A stretch of DNA of 64,000 nt, taken from NCBI GenBank assembly GCA_003508835.1, contig PUFA01000288.1:992001-1056000 (forward strand). The letters run 5' to 3'. The notes under the pieces are model-generated. The model ran no database searches. It was not told the DNA's origin and saw only the letters and a list, made by a program, of their open reading frames with translations. Both the position numbers and the translations under genes were made by a program. Shown piece after piece: positions 23,885 through 35,395 of the stretch. Position 1 is the first letter of the stretch. Every line of letters begins with the position of its first letter. The DNA comes from Eonycteris spelaea (Eukaryota > Chordata > Mammalia > Chiroptera > Pteropodidae).

Positions 23885-24850
23885 TTTTTTTCCTAATTAG
23901 AGTTGAGATTCAATATTTTTATATATAGTTTCAGGTGTACAGCATAGTGGTTAGACATTTATATAACTTATGAAGTGCCCCCCCCCCAATTAGTCTAGTA
24001 CACACCTGGTCATTTTGTAACTATTTTGTAACTGTCAATTTGTACTTCTTAATCCCTTCACCTTTTACACCCAGTCTCCCAACCCACTTCAATCTGGCAA
24101 TCACCAATTTCTTCTCTGTATATATGTCTGTTTTCATTTTCTTTGTCTGTTTATTTTGTTCTTTAGATTACACACATAAGTACAATCATATGATATTTGT
24201 CCTCTATTTCACTTAGCATAATACCTTCTAGGCCATTCACGTCATTTCAAATGGTAAGTTTTCATTTTTTTACGTATGAGTAATATTCCATTGAATACAT
24301 GTACCATCTCTTCTTTATCCAGCCATCTATCAATGACACTATCTTGGCTATTGTAAATAGTGCTGCAGTGAACGTAGGGGTGCATATATCTTTTTGAATT
24401 AGTGTTTTGGTTTTCTTCATGTAAATACCCAGAAGTGGAATTGCTGGGTCATAAGGTAGTTCTATTTTCAATTTTTTGAGGAACCTCCAAACTGTCTTCC
24501 ATAGTAGCTGTACCAATTTGGAACCCCCCAATGGTGCACGAGGGTTTCCTTTTCTCTATACCCCCACCAACATTTGCTGTTTTTTGATTTACTGATGAAA
24601 GCCATTCTGACAGGTGTGAGGTGATACCTCATTGTGGTTTTAATTTGCATTTCTCTGATAATAAGTGATGTTGAGCATCTTTTCATATGCCTATTGGCCA
24701 TCTGTATTTCCTCTTGCCCTATTTTGCCCATTTTTAAATTAGATTATTTATTTTTTAATGTTGAGATACATCTTTATAAATTTTGGATATTAATCCCTTA
24801 TCAGATGCCTCATATGCAAATATCTTCTCCCATTCATTACATGTCTTTCC
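23885..24850 (-). mobile_element. LINE-1 3' portion, antisense
   Basis: Read on the minus strand it is the ORF2 C-terminus ([20 protein letters not shown] and FTAALFTIAKIV) followed by a 3'UTR that ends in a poly-T on the plus strand at 23881. It is 5'-truncated, with frameshifts. Confidence 0.85.
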
Positions 24851-25419
24851 CTCCTATACTTTCAACATTTCCTTCCAAACTGACTGACTTCCACCATCCC
24901 GGAAGCTTGTTCAGAATGTTCACATCAGAAAGAGAGAGTGCGCCACAGGATTATTCCCTCCACCTACTGTTCTCTTGCTCTCCGCTCTTATTTTTTATGT
25001 CTTTGTGGCAAATTTTTTTTCAATTACGGTTATCATTCACTATTACATTGGTTTTAGGGGAGCTCTCTCCTCTTTAAGAGCCTTCCTCCTTGAAAGAGTT
25101 ACCAATTGTCTACACTCTCTCTCACTTTTATCCCTCTCCTCAAAGCACTGTGGTAAAGCTTTCATGCTGTCTCACCACCCAAGCCATCAACATCGACCTA
25201 GTTGTGCTGAAATTATAACTTTTCAATGTTGAATTTAATCTTTCAACATCCTTCTACACTCAAGTCAACTCTCTGCTTCTTGGAGCCTCCCCACACTGAA
25301 GGCAGAGCAAACTGTCAACAGTGGACAACTGATCACTTCACTCCTCACATGGTTCCTACTGTTTCCGAATAAATACCAATTTTAGAGTGAGGTGTTCCCT
25401 TTTGGACATGAGCTCCTGA

Positions 25420-25870
25420 GTTGGAACAGAAGAGAATAAGCACGTTTGATGGGTTTTCATTTACAGCCTCACCTTTTGTCTCTTTCCTTCCTCACGCTCT
25501 ATGCTCCAGACAAGCTGGACTTTTTAGTTCTTCAAACTCTTTATTCTCTTGCCATTTGGCCTTCACCCATGTGGAGACTCCTGACCATTCCCAATGGCCT
25601 GGCTAATGCCTGCCCACATTTCAGGTCACTGTTTAAGCTACATTTTTTTTTTAATGACGTGTTCTGAACCTCCCTTTCTCCTACACTTTCTCCACTGCAT
25701 CAGTTACCACTCATGTTGTAAGTGCTTGTTTGTCTCTAATGGTGGGCTATAAGCTCTATTGGGCAAGGACCATGTCTGTGCTTTTCACCACTGGAGCTTC
25801 TTAGCTACTGCACAGTGTTTGGCACAAAGTGAGTACTCAATAATTACTTGTTGAATAAATATAAGTATTC
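25420..25870 (+). repeat. L2 LINE 3' end
   Basis: TGGCCTTCACCCATGTGGAG, a CACTGTTTAAGC stretch, GTGGGCTATAAGCTCTATTG, and the terminal GTGAGTACTCAATAATTACT are diagnostic L2 3' words. Confidence 0.8.
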
Positions 25871-27019
25871 TGAACTGATGAATTAATTTTTGTATTATTG
25901 CAGAGTATCTTCTCCCCAGGCTAAGAGTGAAATTTCTAAAAACCCCATAGTAGGAGAATTCACAGTTATCCTTTGAAATAAACAAGATTAAAAGAAGAAA
26001 TTTCCCCAGTTAAACAGTAAATGCACTCTAAAATTATTTTAATATAACAATTAAAACAATAAAGATAACCAATCAAACTGAAAGACCTTAAAATACTAAT
26101 AAGAGTGTAATAATGAGCTCTATACATTTCATTTGCACTTACAATTCCTGCTTCTTAAAACTTTTCTAGAATTTCCTACCTTACAATTTCAATGAATGTT
26201 TATAAATTTGCTTTGCTTGCTGAATCTATTTGAATGTTAAGTAGCATTTGTACTTGTGCCTGAACTTCCATCCAAACATTCAGACTCTTTTTAGTTTTAA
26301 GGTTCAGAGATTTTTCACTCCTACCACTGAGTCCCACCATGATTGCAGAAAGGAAGACAGAAACACACAGCTTCAGCCCTTCTTACAAAGGATGTACCTC
26401 AACTCCACAAAACAGACCCAGAGTTTAATCCTAAAGACAAGGTCATCTTTCACTCTGCATTGCTCACTGTCCTAAAGCTGTATTGCTTTGTTTCCATTTA
26501 TAACCTCCCATTTCTTCTTTTTATAATTATACTAATAAGATTAACTCAAATTCACAATTCAGAATTATTTATAAAAAGCTGGATCTGTATCATATTTTCC
26601 TCGAAAAAGAAAAGTCTAAGATAATAAGCTATTGGTCTACTACTTAATAATGCTGGTTTTTATCCCATCTCAAGCTATATCAAGATATATGTCCTTAAAA
26701 TAACATTTATTTTTAAATAATAACCATGTGTCTCCTCTTGTTTGGAAGAGTTATATTTTTAAAATCAAACACAATGATTAAATAATTTCTGTCTTGCAGA
26801 TTGCAGGGTATAATGTTCTTTTTTGTGTGTCGCAGACTGGTCTGTGTGCTATATGTTGACATTGTGAAAGTAAAGGCATTTTTTTGTCAAGTGCGTAGGT
26901 CTGGGAACACCATAAAGAAACAAAAATACATGATATCTGTGCTCTTTGCATTTATGAAATTAAAATGAACTAGAATATAATAGCAAATATACTCTTATAG
27001 GTACAAAATGATACACATG

Positions 27020-27175
27020 AATCAAGGTATTCATTATAACATAAACATGAAAATCTATGACAAGGGTACTAGTTAAATAAATTTTTATATATCCATATCA
27101 TGAAACATTTTGCAGTCATTAAAAAGAATGGCAGGTTTTAAATATATATATATATATTTTAAGCGACAAACGAGA
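27020..27175 (+). repeat. L1-like 3' fragment with (TA)n
   Basis: Carries a CATTTTGCAGTCATTAAAAA-type word typical of LINE 3' ends, then a short TA tract. The family is uncertain. Confidence 0.35.
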
Positions 27176-27748
27176 AATACTGTGAATTATATATTTTACA
27201 TTAAAAGTATACATACACGCATACACATATGTAAGTTTGTGTATAAAAAATTGCTTCCAGGTGAGTAGAAAATCTCTGGAAAGATATATACAAGTTTGCT
27301 AAAACTGGTTGACTCCTGAAAAGGTAACTGGCTTTAGGACGGGTAGGAGGGGAGGCTTTTATTCTACCATAAACTCTTTTGAACTTTTTGAGATTTTTCA
27401 TCAAGTGTGTGTATTAACCTCAAAGCAGCACAGATCATTTAAGAGTAGAAATAAGCAGTAAAAAGATCAGTGTGTCTAGTGAACATCAAGTACATTCAGA
27501 ACATGGACAACTACACACCCACATTTTCCACCCAACCTTTCTGTCAGTCCTGTCTCATGTGATGCGTATCTTTCCAGAAGCCCTGGAGCAAAGGCCATAC
27601 TTAAGATGAGAGTCTAGAATTCATAATTGCAAGAATGTCAGTTTCAACTCTCATAGAGACAGGTCCTGGCTTATTCTGTGAACAAGCCAGAACAAGCTAT
27701 TTTCCTAAAGCAAATATAAGAAAAAAGTAAAAGGTACTTTGGCTTTAC

Positions 27749-27857
27749 CTGGAGAGGAACCACTCTGGCAATCAGATGATCAAAATATTTATCAACTGCT
27801 TCAACAAAGCCCTTGTCAGTTGTTCTCAGTCTCACCTTGGGGTCCTGCAGTAACCAG
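27749..27857 (-). CDS. GLB1L3: GLB1L3 coding exon 6
   Basis: 109 nt, about residues 177-213, with acceptor GCCCCCAG and donor CTCCAG|GTAAAG. It starts with WLLQDP and continues through [19 protein letters not shown] to VVPLQ. It is open and ends in phase 0, which makes the length of exon 7 a clean test of frame. Confidence 0.94.
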
Positions 27858-29043
27858 CTGGGGGCAAAAGGGGACACGCTGAATGTATGAAGTAGGAAGA
27901 CAGGAAGAAGTATGAGTCAGAGTTGGGGTCATGCATGACAGCCAGCTCCTTCTCAGAGCTCCCTTCAGGCCCTTAAAAAATGCTTTTTGGACCATTATTA
28001 CAAACTAGAGAGATTTAGAAGAAAAGTGTCATCAAGACACTTAACAACTTAGGAAGTACTTGCAGTTCCATCATGACTTGTATACCCACATCTTAATGAG
28101 GGGTTTTTAACCTTTCTTTGAATACTCTTCTCCATTCCTTTTTGGTTTATTAAAAACCCTTTTCTTGAGCACAATGTATATACCTAAGGCACAGGGTTAC
28201 ATCTCCTCTAAAACCTAAGTCTGAGCACAGAGTAGGAGAGCTTTTAAGCCAGTAAACACACTCCTCAGTCACTTTAAAGGTGCTAGGCGGGGCTTTCAAC
28301 TGACTTGTACAGGGCATCACAGCTTTGCTAAAACACCCATTTCCCTCAAGGCCAGGCTTTTTCTGCTCCTGAGCTGGGATGGGAGGACAAGCTCAAACTT
28401 GTAGATAATAAACTTTTACCTGACTGTGGAGGCAGAGCCATGGACTAAACAGGGAGTGCTGTCAGCCTGTAGAGTTAACAGAACAGCATTCTTGGCTTCT
28501 CACCCTGAACTTTAGTTGTCTGGACTGAGGACCAGCATCATAGAAAAGGCAAAGAAAAATGAGAAGAAAGGGAAGGGAGTTGAAGGTTCTCAGCTCAGGG
28601 GAGAACATGGTCTTCCATTAACAAAATAAGAGATGAGCCAGAAGTTCTCGGCACATTTCTAGCAGTTGTCAGAAGCCTCCCTCAGGCTCTCGAAAGAGTC
28701 ACTTTCCATTCTTTCCACCGCAGGAAAATAGAGATGGGTACAGTTCCTTCCCATGAAGAAAGAACTGTGATCATCCTGATGCTTCTTCTCCCACAACCCA
28801 CTCTCGGCCACAAGCCTGCAGCACCAGGATCAACCCCTCAAGTCCCTCATCGGCAACAAGGGGACTACAGTAGTACCCACGCATCGTCATGGTACTGCAA
28901 GCATTCCCTGAGATGCTGTGTGAAAAGCACATAACAGTGCAAGGTGCAGAATATGTACTCAGCACTGTTAGATTCAAGTTTTGCTTTTAGTAAAACAGAC
29001 TAGTTTACCACAAACACAACCCTGCAATCATAGCCTCACTCAC
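27858..29043. other. GLB1L3 intron 5, no feature recognised
   Basis: Non-repetitive intron sequence without a recognisable gene or element. Confidence 0.5.
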
Positions 29044-29139
29044 CTGGGCAAGCCCCCAAGGTCGATCTCACTGCAGATGTAGGGACCTGGTCGCAGAATC
29101 ACCCACAGCCCAATCTTTGCAGCCATCAGGACAAAGGCC
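29044..29139 (-). CDS. GLB1L3: GLB1L3 coding exon 5
   Basis: 96 nt, about residues 145-177, with acceptor CTCCCTAG and donor CCCAG|GTGAGT. It encodes [20 protein letters not shown] and then the [11 protein letters not shown] substrate-pocket segment that is typical of family 35 beta-galactosidases. There is no disruption. Confidence 0.95.
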
Positions 29140-29824
29140 CTAGGGAGGTCAATGTCAGCAACTCTCAGGACATTCCAAGCAAAGGGTGGGGATAAGCCAA
29201 CATGTATTGCCGGGTGGCAGAGCTGCCTGGCCCTCTACTTGCCTGCCTTCCTCTCTCAACCACAGACTGGGGTGAGCAAAGGGGGCCAAGCCCCCACCCC
29301 AGCAGAGCAGAAAGTCCTACACCAGGTCATAGGTCAGAGGCCCTGGGAGCTGGGTTCTCACTGGCTCCCGGGTTAGGACTGTCTGCATATACCCCACTGG
29401 GGTCATGAGGAGGAAGGGCATCAGACAGGGGACAGGACAGGAGCCCTAACAGTGCACATGACCCCAATGGCCTTGCTACCCTCGAGGGGCAACCCCTGTT
29501 CCAGACTAATAGGTGTACCCCACTGCAGAGCAGGGCTGACACTGGGAATCAGGCACCTCTGGGCTACAGTAATGGGGCTTAGGCTAGGTGGAGACAGGCC
29601 CCGACACCTGGGAGTAAGAGATTCATGGCTGGAGAGCATCAGGGTCCTGGGTGCAGAGCCAGTCACAGTGTCCTAAGAACAAGGCTCTTGACCCCACCTC
29701 CCCACCCCCATCTCCCTCTGGTTCTCCAAGCAAGCCAAGATGCCATTAAGGTCCCTAATCAACCCCAGCGAGCCCCCAGCCTCCCCAGCCCCGGCCAGGT
29801 CGCAGAAGCAGCAACAGCACGTAC

Positions 29825-29893
29825 TCCAGGTCCAGGTTCCCAGAAAAGTCAAATGCGCCTCTTTGTGGCTCATGGAGGTTCCAGGGAACGTAG
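29825..29893 (-). CDS. GLB1L3: GLB1L3 coding exon 4
   Basis: 69 nt, about residues 122-145, between acceptor TTATAG and donor GA|GTACGTG. It encodes the family motif YVPWNLHEP followed by [13 protein letters not shown], the second barrel strand and its loop. The frame is open and the phase matches both neighbours. Confidence 0.94.
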
Positions 29894-30649
29894 CTATAAT
29901 AGGAAAGAGAGAAATGTACAATAAACATCTTCTTATTTCTTTCTTATAGATTCCTAGATGAGCCCCAAACCCACACCAAAACCTAGGATAGCTCCAGTTG
30001 GAATAATTGAAGTTTCCAATGTTGATTAAATCTTTATTACATGAACAATGATTATTTTTGATAGTTCTTTCTCTGTTACCCAGTTGTAGTCCAAGCTGCC
30101 AATAATCCTGATTATAGATTCCTTCAATTTATAAATAAATTACCCCCCTCACCACCCCCGTTCTTTGTAATATCCTTTAAAAATATAAAGAAAAGGAAAA
30201 AACACAAATATCTACATATGCTCAATAAAGTATTACTAAGAATTAAGCAGAATAAGAACAGAGGAGGAGTTTCTATTAAGATAACACAAATAAAGAAAGG
30301 TGCCATCATTAGACCTAGCAAGAAGGACCCTGCCAGGAACCTCTCCCATAAGGCTGAGTTTGTAGGGCCAAAGGGACATGTGCAAAATTTATTAGGTGTT
30401 ATTTTTATTAGATGACTATATTTTGTGTGTATTACCAATGAAGTTTTTGAGTATTGTGCCCAACTTCGTGTTTTTTATGAGCTTTATAGTTCTTGTTACA
30501 TGATTTTGCAGTGTAGAGATTTTTAAGGATGCATGTGTTGCATTGTGGCAGAACTGACTGTATTTAAAGATCTTTTGAGGAGGAATGAAAAGTTGGTTTG
30601 CGAAAGACTTTAAATATGCAGAGTAAAGTTTATAGCCAAACACTGGCAA

Positions 30650-32120
30650 AATAGAATGAAAAAATCTTGCTAAATGATGCTTACAAGTGACTTACTTTAA
30701 AGAAAATTGATGAAAAAAGTCAGAAACAAAAATGCAAGAAAAGATATAGATAAGACAAAATTAATCTAGTATCTTAAATAGCAGGCAGAATGGATTTTAA
30801 GGCAAAAAAATCCCCACAAATAGATGCTAAGAGAAGCATCAAATAATAATAAAAAGAATAATTCATCAAGGAGATATAATAATCATGGCCTTCCATGATC
30901 TTAATATCATAGCTTCAAGTAAAGAAGAAGTTCGATGAATAGAGAGGAAATGGATAAATCCACAGTCATAGTAGGAAGATTTAAAATATTTCTCTAAGAA
31001 ACAAAAGAAAACTGTAAGAATATAGATTTGAACAATACAATTAAAAGGTTGTATCTAATAAATACATAGAGAACTCAGTAGCCACAGATGGAGCATATAT
31101 ATTCTTAAAATATACATGAAACAGTTGTAAAATACAAAATAAATCTCAACAAATTTCAAAACTCTCTTCATATAGTCCATGACCTCAAGACAAATGCAAC
31201 TAAATTAGAACATTGCACTTTAAAATGGTAAAAAGTAAAATAAATAAATAAATGAAACAGAAAGCTATTCCCAAATAGCTGAAATGTTCGAAACTAAGTG
31301 ACTTTCAAAGTACTATATGGAAAATTTGTGGGATATAGAATCAAAGCAATACTTTAAGATAAACTTATAGCCCTGAATAAATATGTTAGAGAACATAAAA
31401 TCCTGGAAATAAAATGAGCTAAATATTTAACTTGGAAGATAAAAAGAGAAGAAGAAAGACGGGTAAGGGTGGAAGAAAAAGATACTAAAATAAAGTAGGG
31501 GAAAGAAACTTATATGTAACTCAGAAATTGTCATATATAAAAACAAAAAGGTATAGAGAATATTAATAAAACTACAAGCTAATTCATTAAAAAGACCAAA
31601 AATTTAGACAAGATTAAGTAGGGGGGAAATAGAGAAAAAAGCTCCAATTCACAAAATGATATATAATTTCCAAGAAAGGAAGGAGAATTTTTTTAGGTTT
31701 CAGGAAGGAAAAAAAGGTCTATGGAATAAAAATAAGATATACTCTAGAAGAAATAAAAAATGAGTTAAACAATAACTATTTAAGAAAGTTATATGGTGCC
31801 CAAAATCTTCACCTGCAAAAGATAGTGGCCACAAAGCTGTACAGGTGAATTGTAGACAACATTCGTGGTAAAAATTCTTTTGCAAAATATTTGCAGTAAT
31901 ATAAAAAGGATATATAGTCACTTGATTAGTTTATTATAAGATTAATATCAAAACTAGACATTAACATAAATAAAATTTTACATCAACTGAGTTAGATACA
32001 TATCTCTAATAAAACACTAGCAAATCAAGTCTAACAATCTGTGTGTGTGTGCACATGTACATGTGCATGTCTCATAACCAAATAGAATTTATCTCAAAGC
32101 TGTGGATCACTTGAATATCA
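30650..32120 (+). mobile_element. Old LINE-1 ORF2 fragment
   Basis: A-rich sense strand with L1 ORF2-like order (ACAAAAATGCAAGAAAAG, AATCATGGCCTTCCATGA, AACAAAATTTCAAAACTC-like words) and no open frame. It is diverged. Confidence 0.5.
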
Positions 32121-32366
32121 GAAAAATTGTCTATGTAATGTACTGCTTTAAGAGAAAAGAAAACCCATATAATCCCTTCGACAGATGCAGAAAGGCCTCT
32201 CAGTAAAACTCAAATTATTTATGATTAACTTATTTGCTTATTATATGAGGCAATTATCAGTTTTCTGCCCCTCAGCTTCAAAATCGCCCTTTGGAATCAG
32301 CTCCGCAAAAATGGATGGTGCTGGTTAAGCATTTTGTCCTGTACAGTGAGTACGATGTTTATCTCT

Positions 32367-32384
32367 GCCACAAGAGGGCGATGG
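32367..32384 (+). promoter_or_regulatory. CTCF-like motif in GLB1L3 intron 3
   Basis: GCCACAAGAGGGCGATGG matches about 13 of 15 positions of the CTCF core CCASYAGRKGGCRSY. It sits in non-repeat sequence with a few CpGs. Occupancy cannot be told from sequence. Confidence 0.4.
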
Positions 32385-32939
32385 AGGGGCATTCAGAAAG
32401 GAAGGGCTTCTCTTGATTGCGATGCAAGTTTTGTATTTCTGTAGTGTCGCTGGTCAGTGGTATAAGTGTGTGAGAACACCCAATGGTTCTCTCTTTTTTA
32501 AAAAAATTCCATACATTATAAGTATAATTCATAACAACCAATGTAGAATTAACCCAGAAAGGTAAGGAAACAAGGATATTGGAATTAACATAATTAGCAT
32601 AGTTGAAGATGTAAAACATTACATCACATGCCCCATAGTTTTTTTGCTGCCACTCCTCTGCTTTTTCTCTTTCTATATTGTAAGTGAGCTTCTCAGTAAT
32701 TCCTTTACTTGTTCCTGATGTTAATAACATCCACAGCCTAACCATGAAAACAACAGATCTTTCTAATTGCTAGTTACAAACATCTCATCAAAAAAAAAAA
32801 AAAAATTCTGCAACATAAAATGGTAAAATACACTGAAAGGGCACTTAGATTTTACAAGTCTCTGCAATAAGGGTTATAAAGTGAACACAATCCTCAATCT
32901 CTAAGCAAAGTACACAATTATGAAAGGTGCTGAATTGTT

Positions 32940-33135
32940 TAGCAGCTGAACCCTGGAGCCTGACCCAATTCAAAGCGTAACTCCACTATTACTGTGTGAC
33001 TCTGAGAAAGTACTTCTCTTTGTCTGAGTTTTCTCAGTGGTGATAACACTACTTACCACATAGAATTGCTATATAGATGACGTGAATTAATATTTTCCAG
33101 GGCTTAGAACAGGCTGTGTATAAATACTATATACA
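32940..33135 (+). repeat. MIR SINE
   Basis: CCTGGAGCCTGACC, TACTGTGTGACTCTGAG, GATAACACTACTTACC, and a GGGCTTAGAACAGG end in the MIR order. Confidence 0.75.
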
Positions 33136-33489
33136 TGCTAACTGAATAACATCAGCAGTCTTACTTTATAATGGTAGATATGTTTCAATTAGCACCTGTG
33201 TTCTGACAATGGCAGGATCATTACACTAAGAGTGGGCTTCCCTGCCTTTCCTCTAACCTTCAGGAACACCTTCCCCATGACATTAACCACACATCCTTTT
33301 GCATGCAGCTGCCACATTACAGCCTTCCACAGAATTTTTCCTTCAGGTTCACCCTTCAAGCCACGTTATTGACTCCCACTTTTTTGAGTTTCAAGACATT
33401 TTGGGGAATAGGTCTCTCATGAAGGGAACTCCACTGTTCCTAATTCAAATATAATTTTTGCTTTGGGCACGGTTTTTATTTGGTCACCT

Positions 33490-33970
33490 GTGCATAGGCG
33501 GGAGTCTTTGCTCTGTGTGTGACTTAGCTGTCATCCTTACCATCGTGTGGTCACACCTTAAGGAGATGCTGGGAAGGACGCTCATCCTGAGCCAGCTAAG
33601 CCCTCTATGCCTCCATTGCTTATCCTGCACAATAGGAATTATACTGTCCATCTCACAGGACAGTTGTGAAGATTGAGCAATTTTGTGAAAAATACTTATT
33701 AAATGCCTAGTCATCAGTAAACCCTAACTACATGTTACCTTTTGTTACAATATGTGTAATCATATTAATTATCACACTAAATTTATCATGTGAAATTTAT
33801 TTTTATATTCTTCTGTTGAATTAGACTGAGTATATCTTTTCGCCACCTTAATTGCGTACATGTATATACCAGGCATTGTGATAAGCATTTTTCATAGAAA
33901 TAAGATAAAGTTTTTATCTCATTTAATCATCAGCACAACAAAGCCAAGCTGGAACTGAAGACTAGATCTG
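33490..33970 (+). repeat. Two MIR fragments
   Basis: The first (about 33500-33715) has GTGTGTGACTTAGCTGTC, AATAGGAATTATACTGTCC and a TTATTAAATGCCTAG end. The second (about 33850-33970) has CCAGGCATTGTGATAAGC and ATCTCATTTAATCATCA. Confidence 0.65.
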
Positions 33971-34441
33971 TCTAATTGTTAAGCTACACCACTAAACTTC
34001 ACTTTAGTGATACTAATGTTTCCTTACATGTTCATATTGATATTATTCATATTGATATTATTCCTCTACATAGTCATCTCCATATACATAAACAAGAATT
34101 GTGTTTAAAACACCATGTGTTCATCTATAAGTATACTTTAAGTATAGGTCATTAAACTGAGTGCTCCTAAGCAGCCCAATGACTCTTCCACTAGAGAGAT
34201 TCCTGAGGAAATCACTAATTCTTTTACTTTTTCTCCCATTAAAACTTACCCAAGGCTTTCACTGCAGTAAACTAAGTATGACATGTAAGTGATCCTTAAG
34301 CATAAAAGGGACATGCTGGACATGACTATTCAGAGGGTAAACCTTTCAGGTCAGGATCCCAAAACCAGCTCTGAGCCTGAGTACAAATGTTATGAGCCTT
34401 CAGAGGCAGCAAGGTCACAGAGGGCTGGGGGCAGCACTTAC

Positions 34442-34654
34442 GTGGTGACAGTGTTGAAGCCACAGGCCTTCAGCTTCAAGAGGCGGTCCCTCCAGTACTC
34501 CCTGGGTACCCGGAAATAGTGGATGGAGCCCCCAAAGATCAGGAACTTGTGCCCCCCTAGTGTGAAGTATGGGGTACTCTCAGCTCTGCTTGCAGCCTGA
34601 AGTCCCACAGATCTGTTCTTCAGCTCAGAAGGAGTCAGATGAGACCAATTAAAC
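34442..34654 (-). CDS. GLB1L3: GLB1L3 coding exon 3 (start of GH35 barrel)
   Basis: 213 nt, about residues 51-122, with acceptor CTCATCAG and donor AC|GTAAGTG. It begins with the [15 protein letters not shown] block and enters the family 35 catalytic barrel with the hallmark [14 protein letters not shown], then the [17 protein letters not shown] stretch. Every codon is open. The acceptor's pyrimidine tract is part of a long CT simple repeat (GA on the plus strand, 34661-34776). Confidence 0.95.
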
Positions 34655-34660
34655 CTGATG

Positions 34661-34776
34661 AGAGAAGAGGGGGGGAGAGAGAGAGAGAGAGGAGGAACGG
34701 AGAGAGGGGAGAAAGAGGGGGAGAGGGAGAGGGGAGGGAGAAGGAGGGAGAGAGAGACAAACAGACAGACAGACAG
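34661..34776 (+). repeat. GA-rich simple repeat plus (CAGA)n at an acceptor site
   Basis: Nearly pure purine on the plus strand (GAGAGA, GGGAGAG), followed by about five CAGA units. On the minus strand it is a CT tract abutting the exon 3 acceptor, so it forms an over-long polypyrimidine tract that is likely to vary in length. Confidence 0.95.
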
Positions 34777-34874
34777 ACTACCAAAGGCCTAGTGGACAAA
34801 GAAGTCTTGTTAGCAGGACATGATTGCTTCCCAAGAAAAGACAGAAAGCTCCCACTCTCCCCACTCTGGCCAAC

Positions 34875-35003
34875 CTGTTCCGGGGCAGCTGTAGCTGCCC
34901 TTCTCCAGATATAAGATACTCTTTAGATTTTTTCCGAGTGAAACCTGAGAAGATAAATGGCAGGAAAAAGATGCACACGATTCCTTTCCAGGAAAGACAC
35001 CAG
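34875..35003 (-). CDS. GLB1L3: GLB1L3 coding exon 2 (N-terminal hydrophobic segment)
   Basis: The acceptor is a pyrimidine tract ending TTTTCAG; the donor is AACAG|GTTGGC, weaker than the other donors. The 129 nt encode about residues 8-51. CLSWK is followed by a hydrophobic run (CIFFLPFIFSG) that would act as a signal peptide or signal anchor, then a variable basic and polar stretch. The CLSWK and IFFLPFI blocks are what place this gene as GLB1L3. There is no stop in frame. Confidence 0.88.
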
Positions 35004-35074
35004 CTGAAAAGAGAAAGAAATAACAATAAGGGGAGGCATTGGCCTTATCAATCTATAAGGACCAGAAAGCTGCC

Positions 35075-35395
35075 CTAGAGGCAGGTTAAAGGCAAGAGGC
35101 ACAGGTAAGGAAGGGGCTCAGTGACAGATGGGAGCACTTCGTCCACCACGTTCAGGAAGGACGCAATGTCCGGCAACTCGAGCACCTTGTCAGTATCCAC
35201 ACCCTGATTTTCTTCCGTCTGGAGCAATGGACAGACCCTCCGCAGGACGGGCATAACTAAGATATGGGTAGATGGAGGAGAAAAAGACTTATAAGGGGAG
35301 CTGATAAGAAGAGTCTCTGGCAGGGTCCAAGAGAGCGTCCCCAGACCAAAGGGGCCTTTGCCCCACGTATGGAGAGGATGGGTCGTGACTGTCAC
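35075..35395 (-). other. Open reading stretch in GLB1L3 intron 1, same strand
   Basis: On the minus strand an open frame of about 109 codons spans exon 1 and intron 1. Its middle part (about 35115-35255) is CpG-bearing and protein-like in composition: an ATG at 35254, then VCPLLQTEENQGVDTDKVLE and LPDIASFLNVVDEVL. I recognise no family. It could be an alternative or 5' exon, a fragment from elsewhere, or chance. Confidence 0.25.

Larger units (their letters stand above)
29894..34441. other. GLB1L3 intron 3
   Basis: From left to right it holds AT-rich sequence I cannot assign (about 29950-30640), an old L1 fragment, unassigned sequence with the CTCF-like motif (32230-32930), and three MIR-like fragments. 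No other gene is seen. Confidence 0.6.

Noticed and set aside
34778..35026. Alternative start at a TTG in front of exon 2
   Set aside because: The stretch before exon 2 is a pyrimidine tract ending CAG, a normal acceptor, and there is no ATG in the frame. The upstream ATG exon matches in phase and length.
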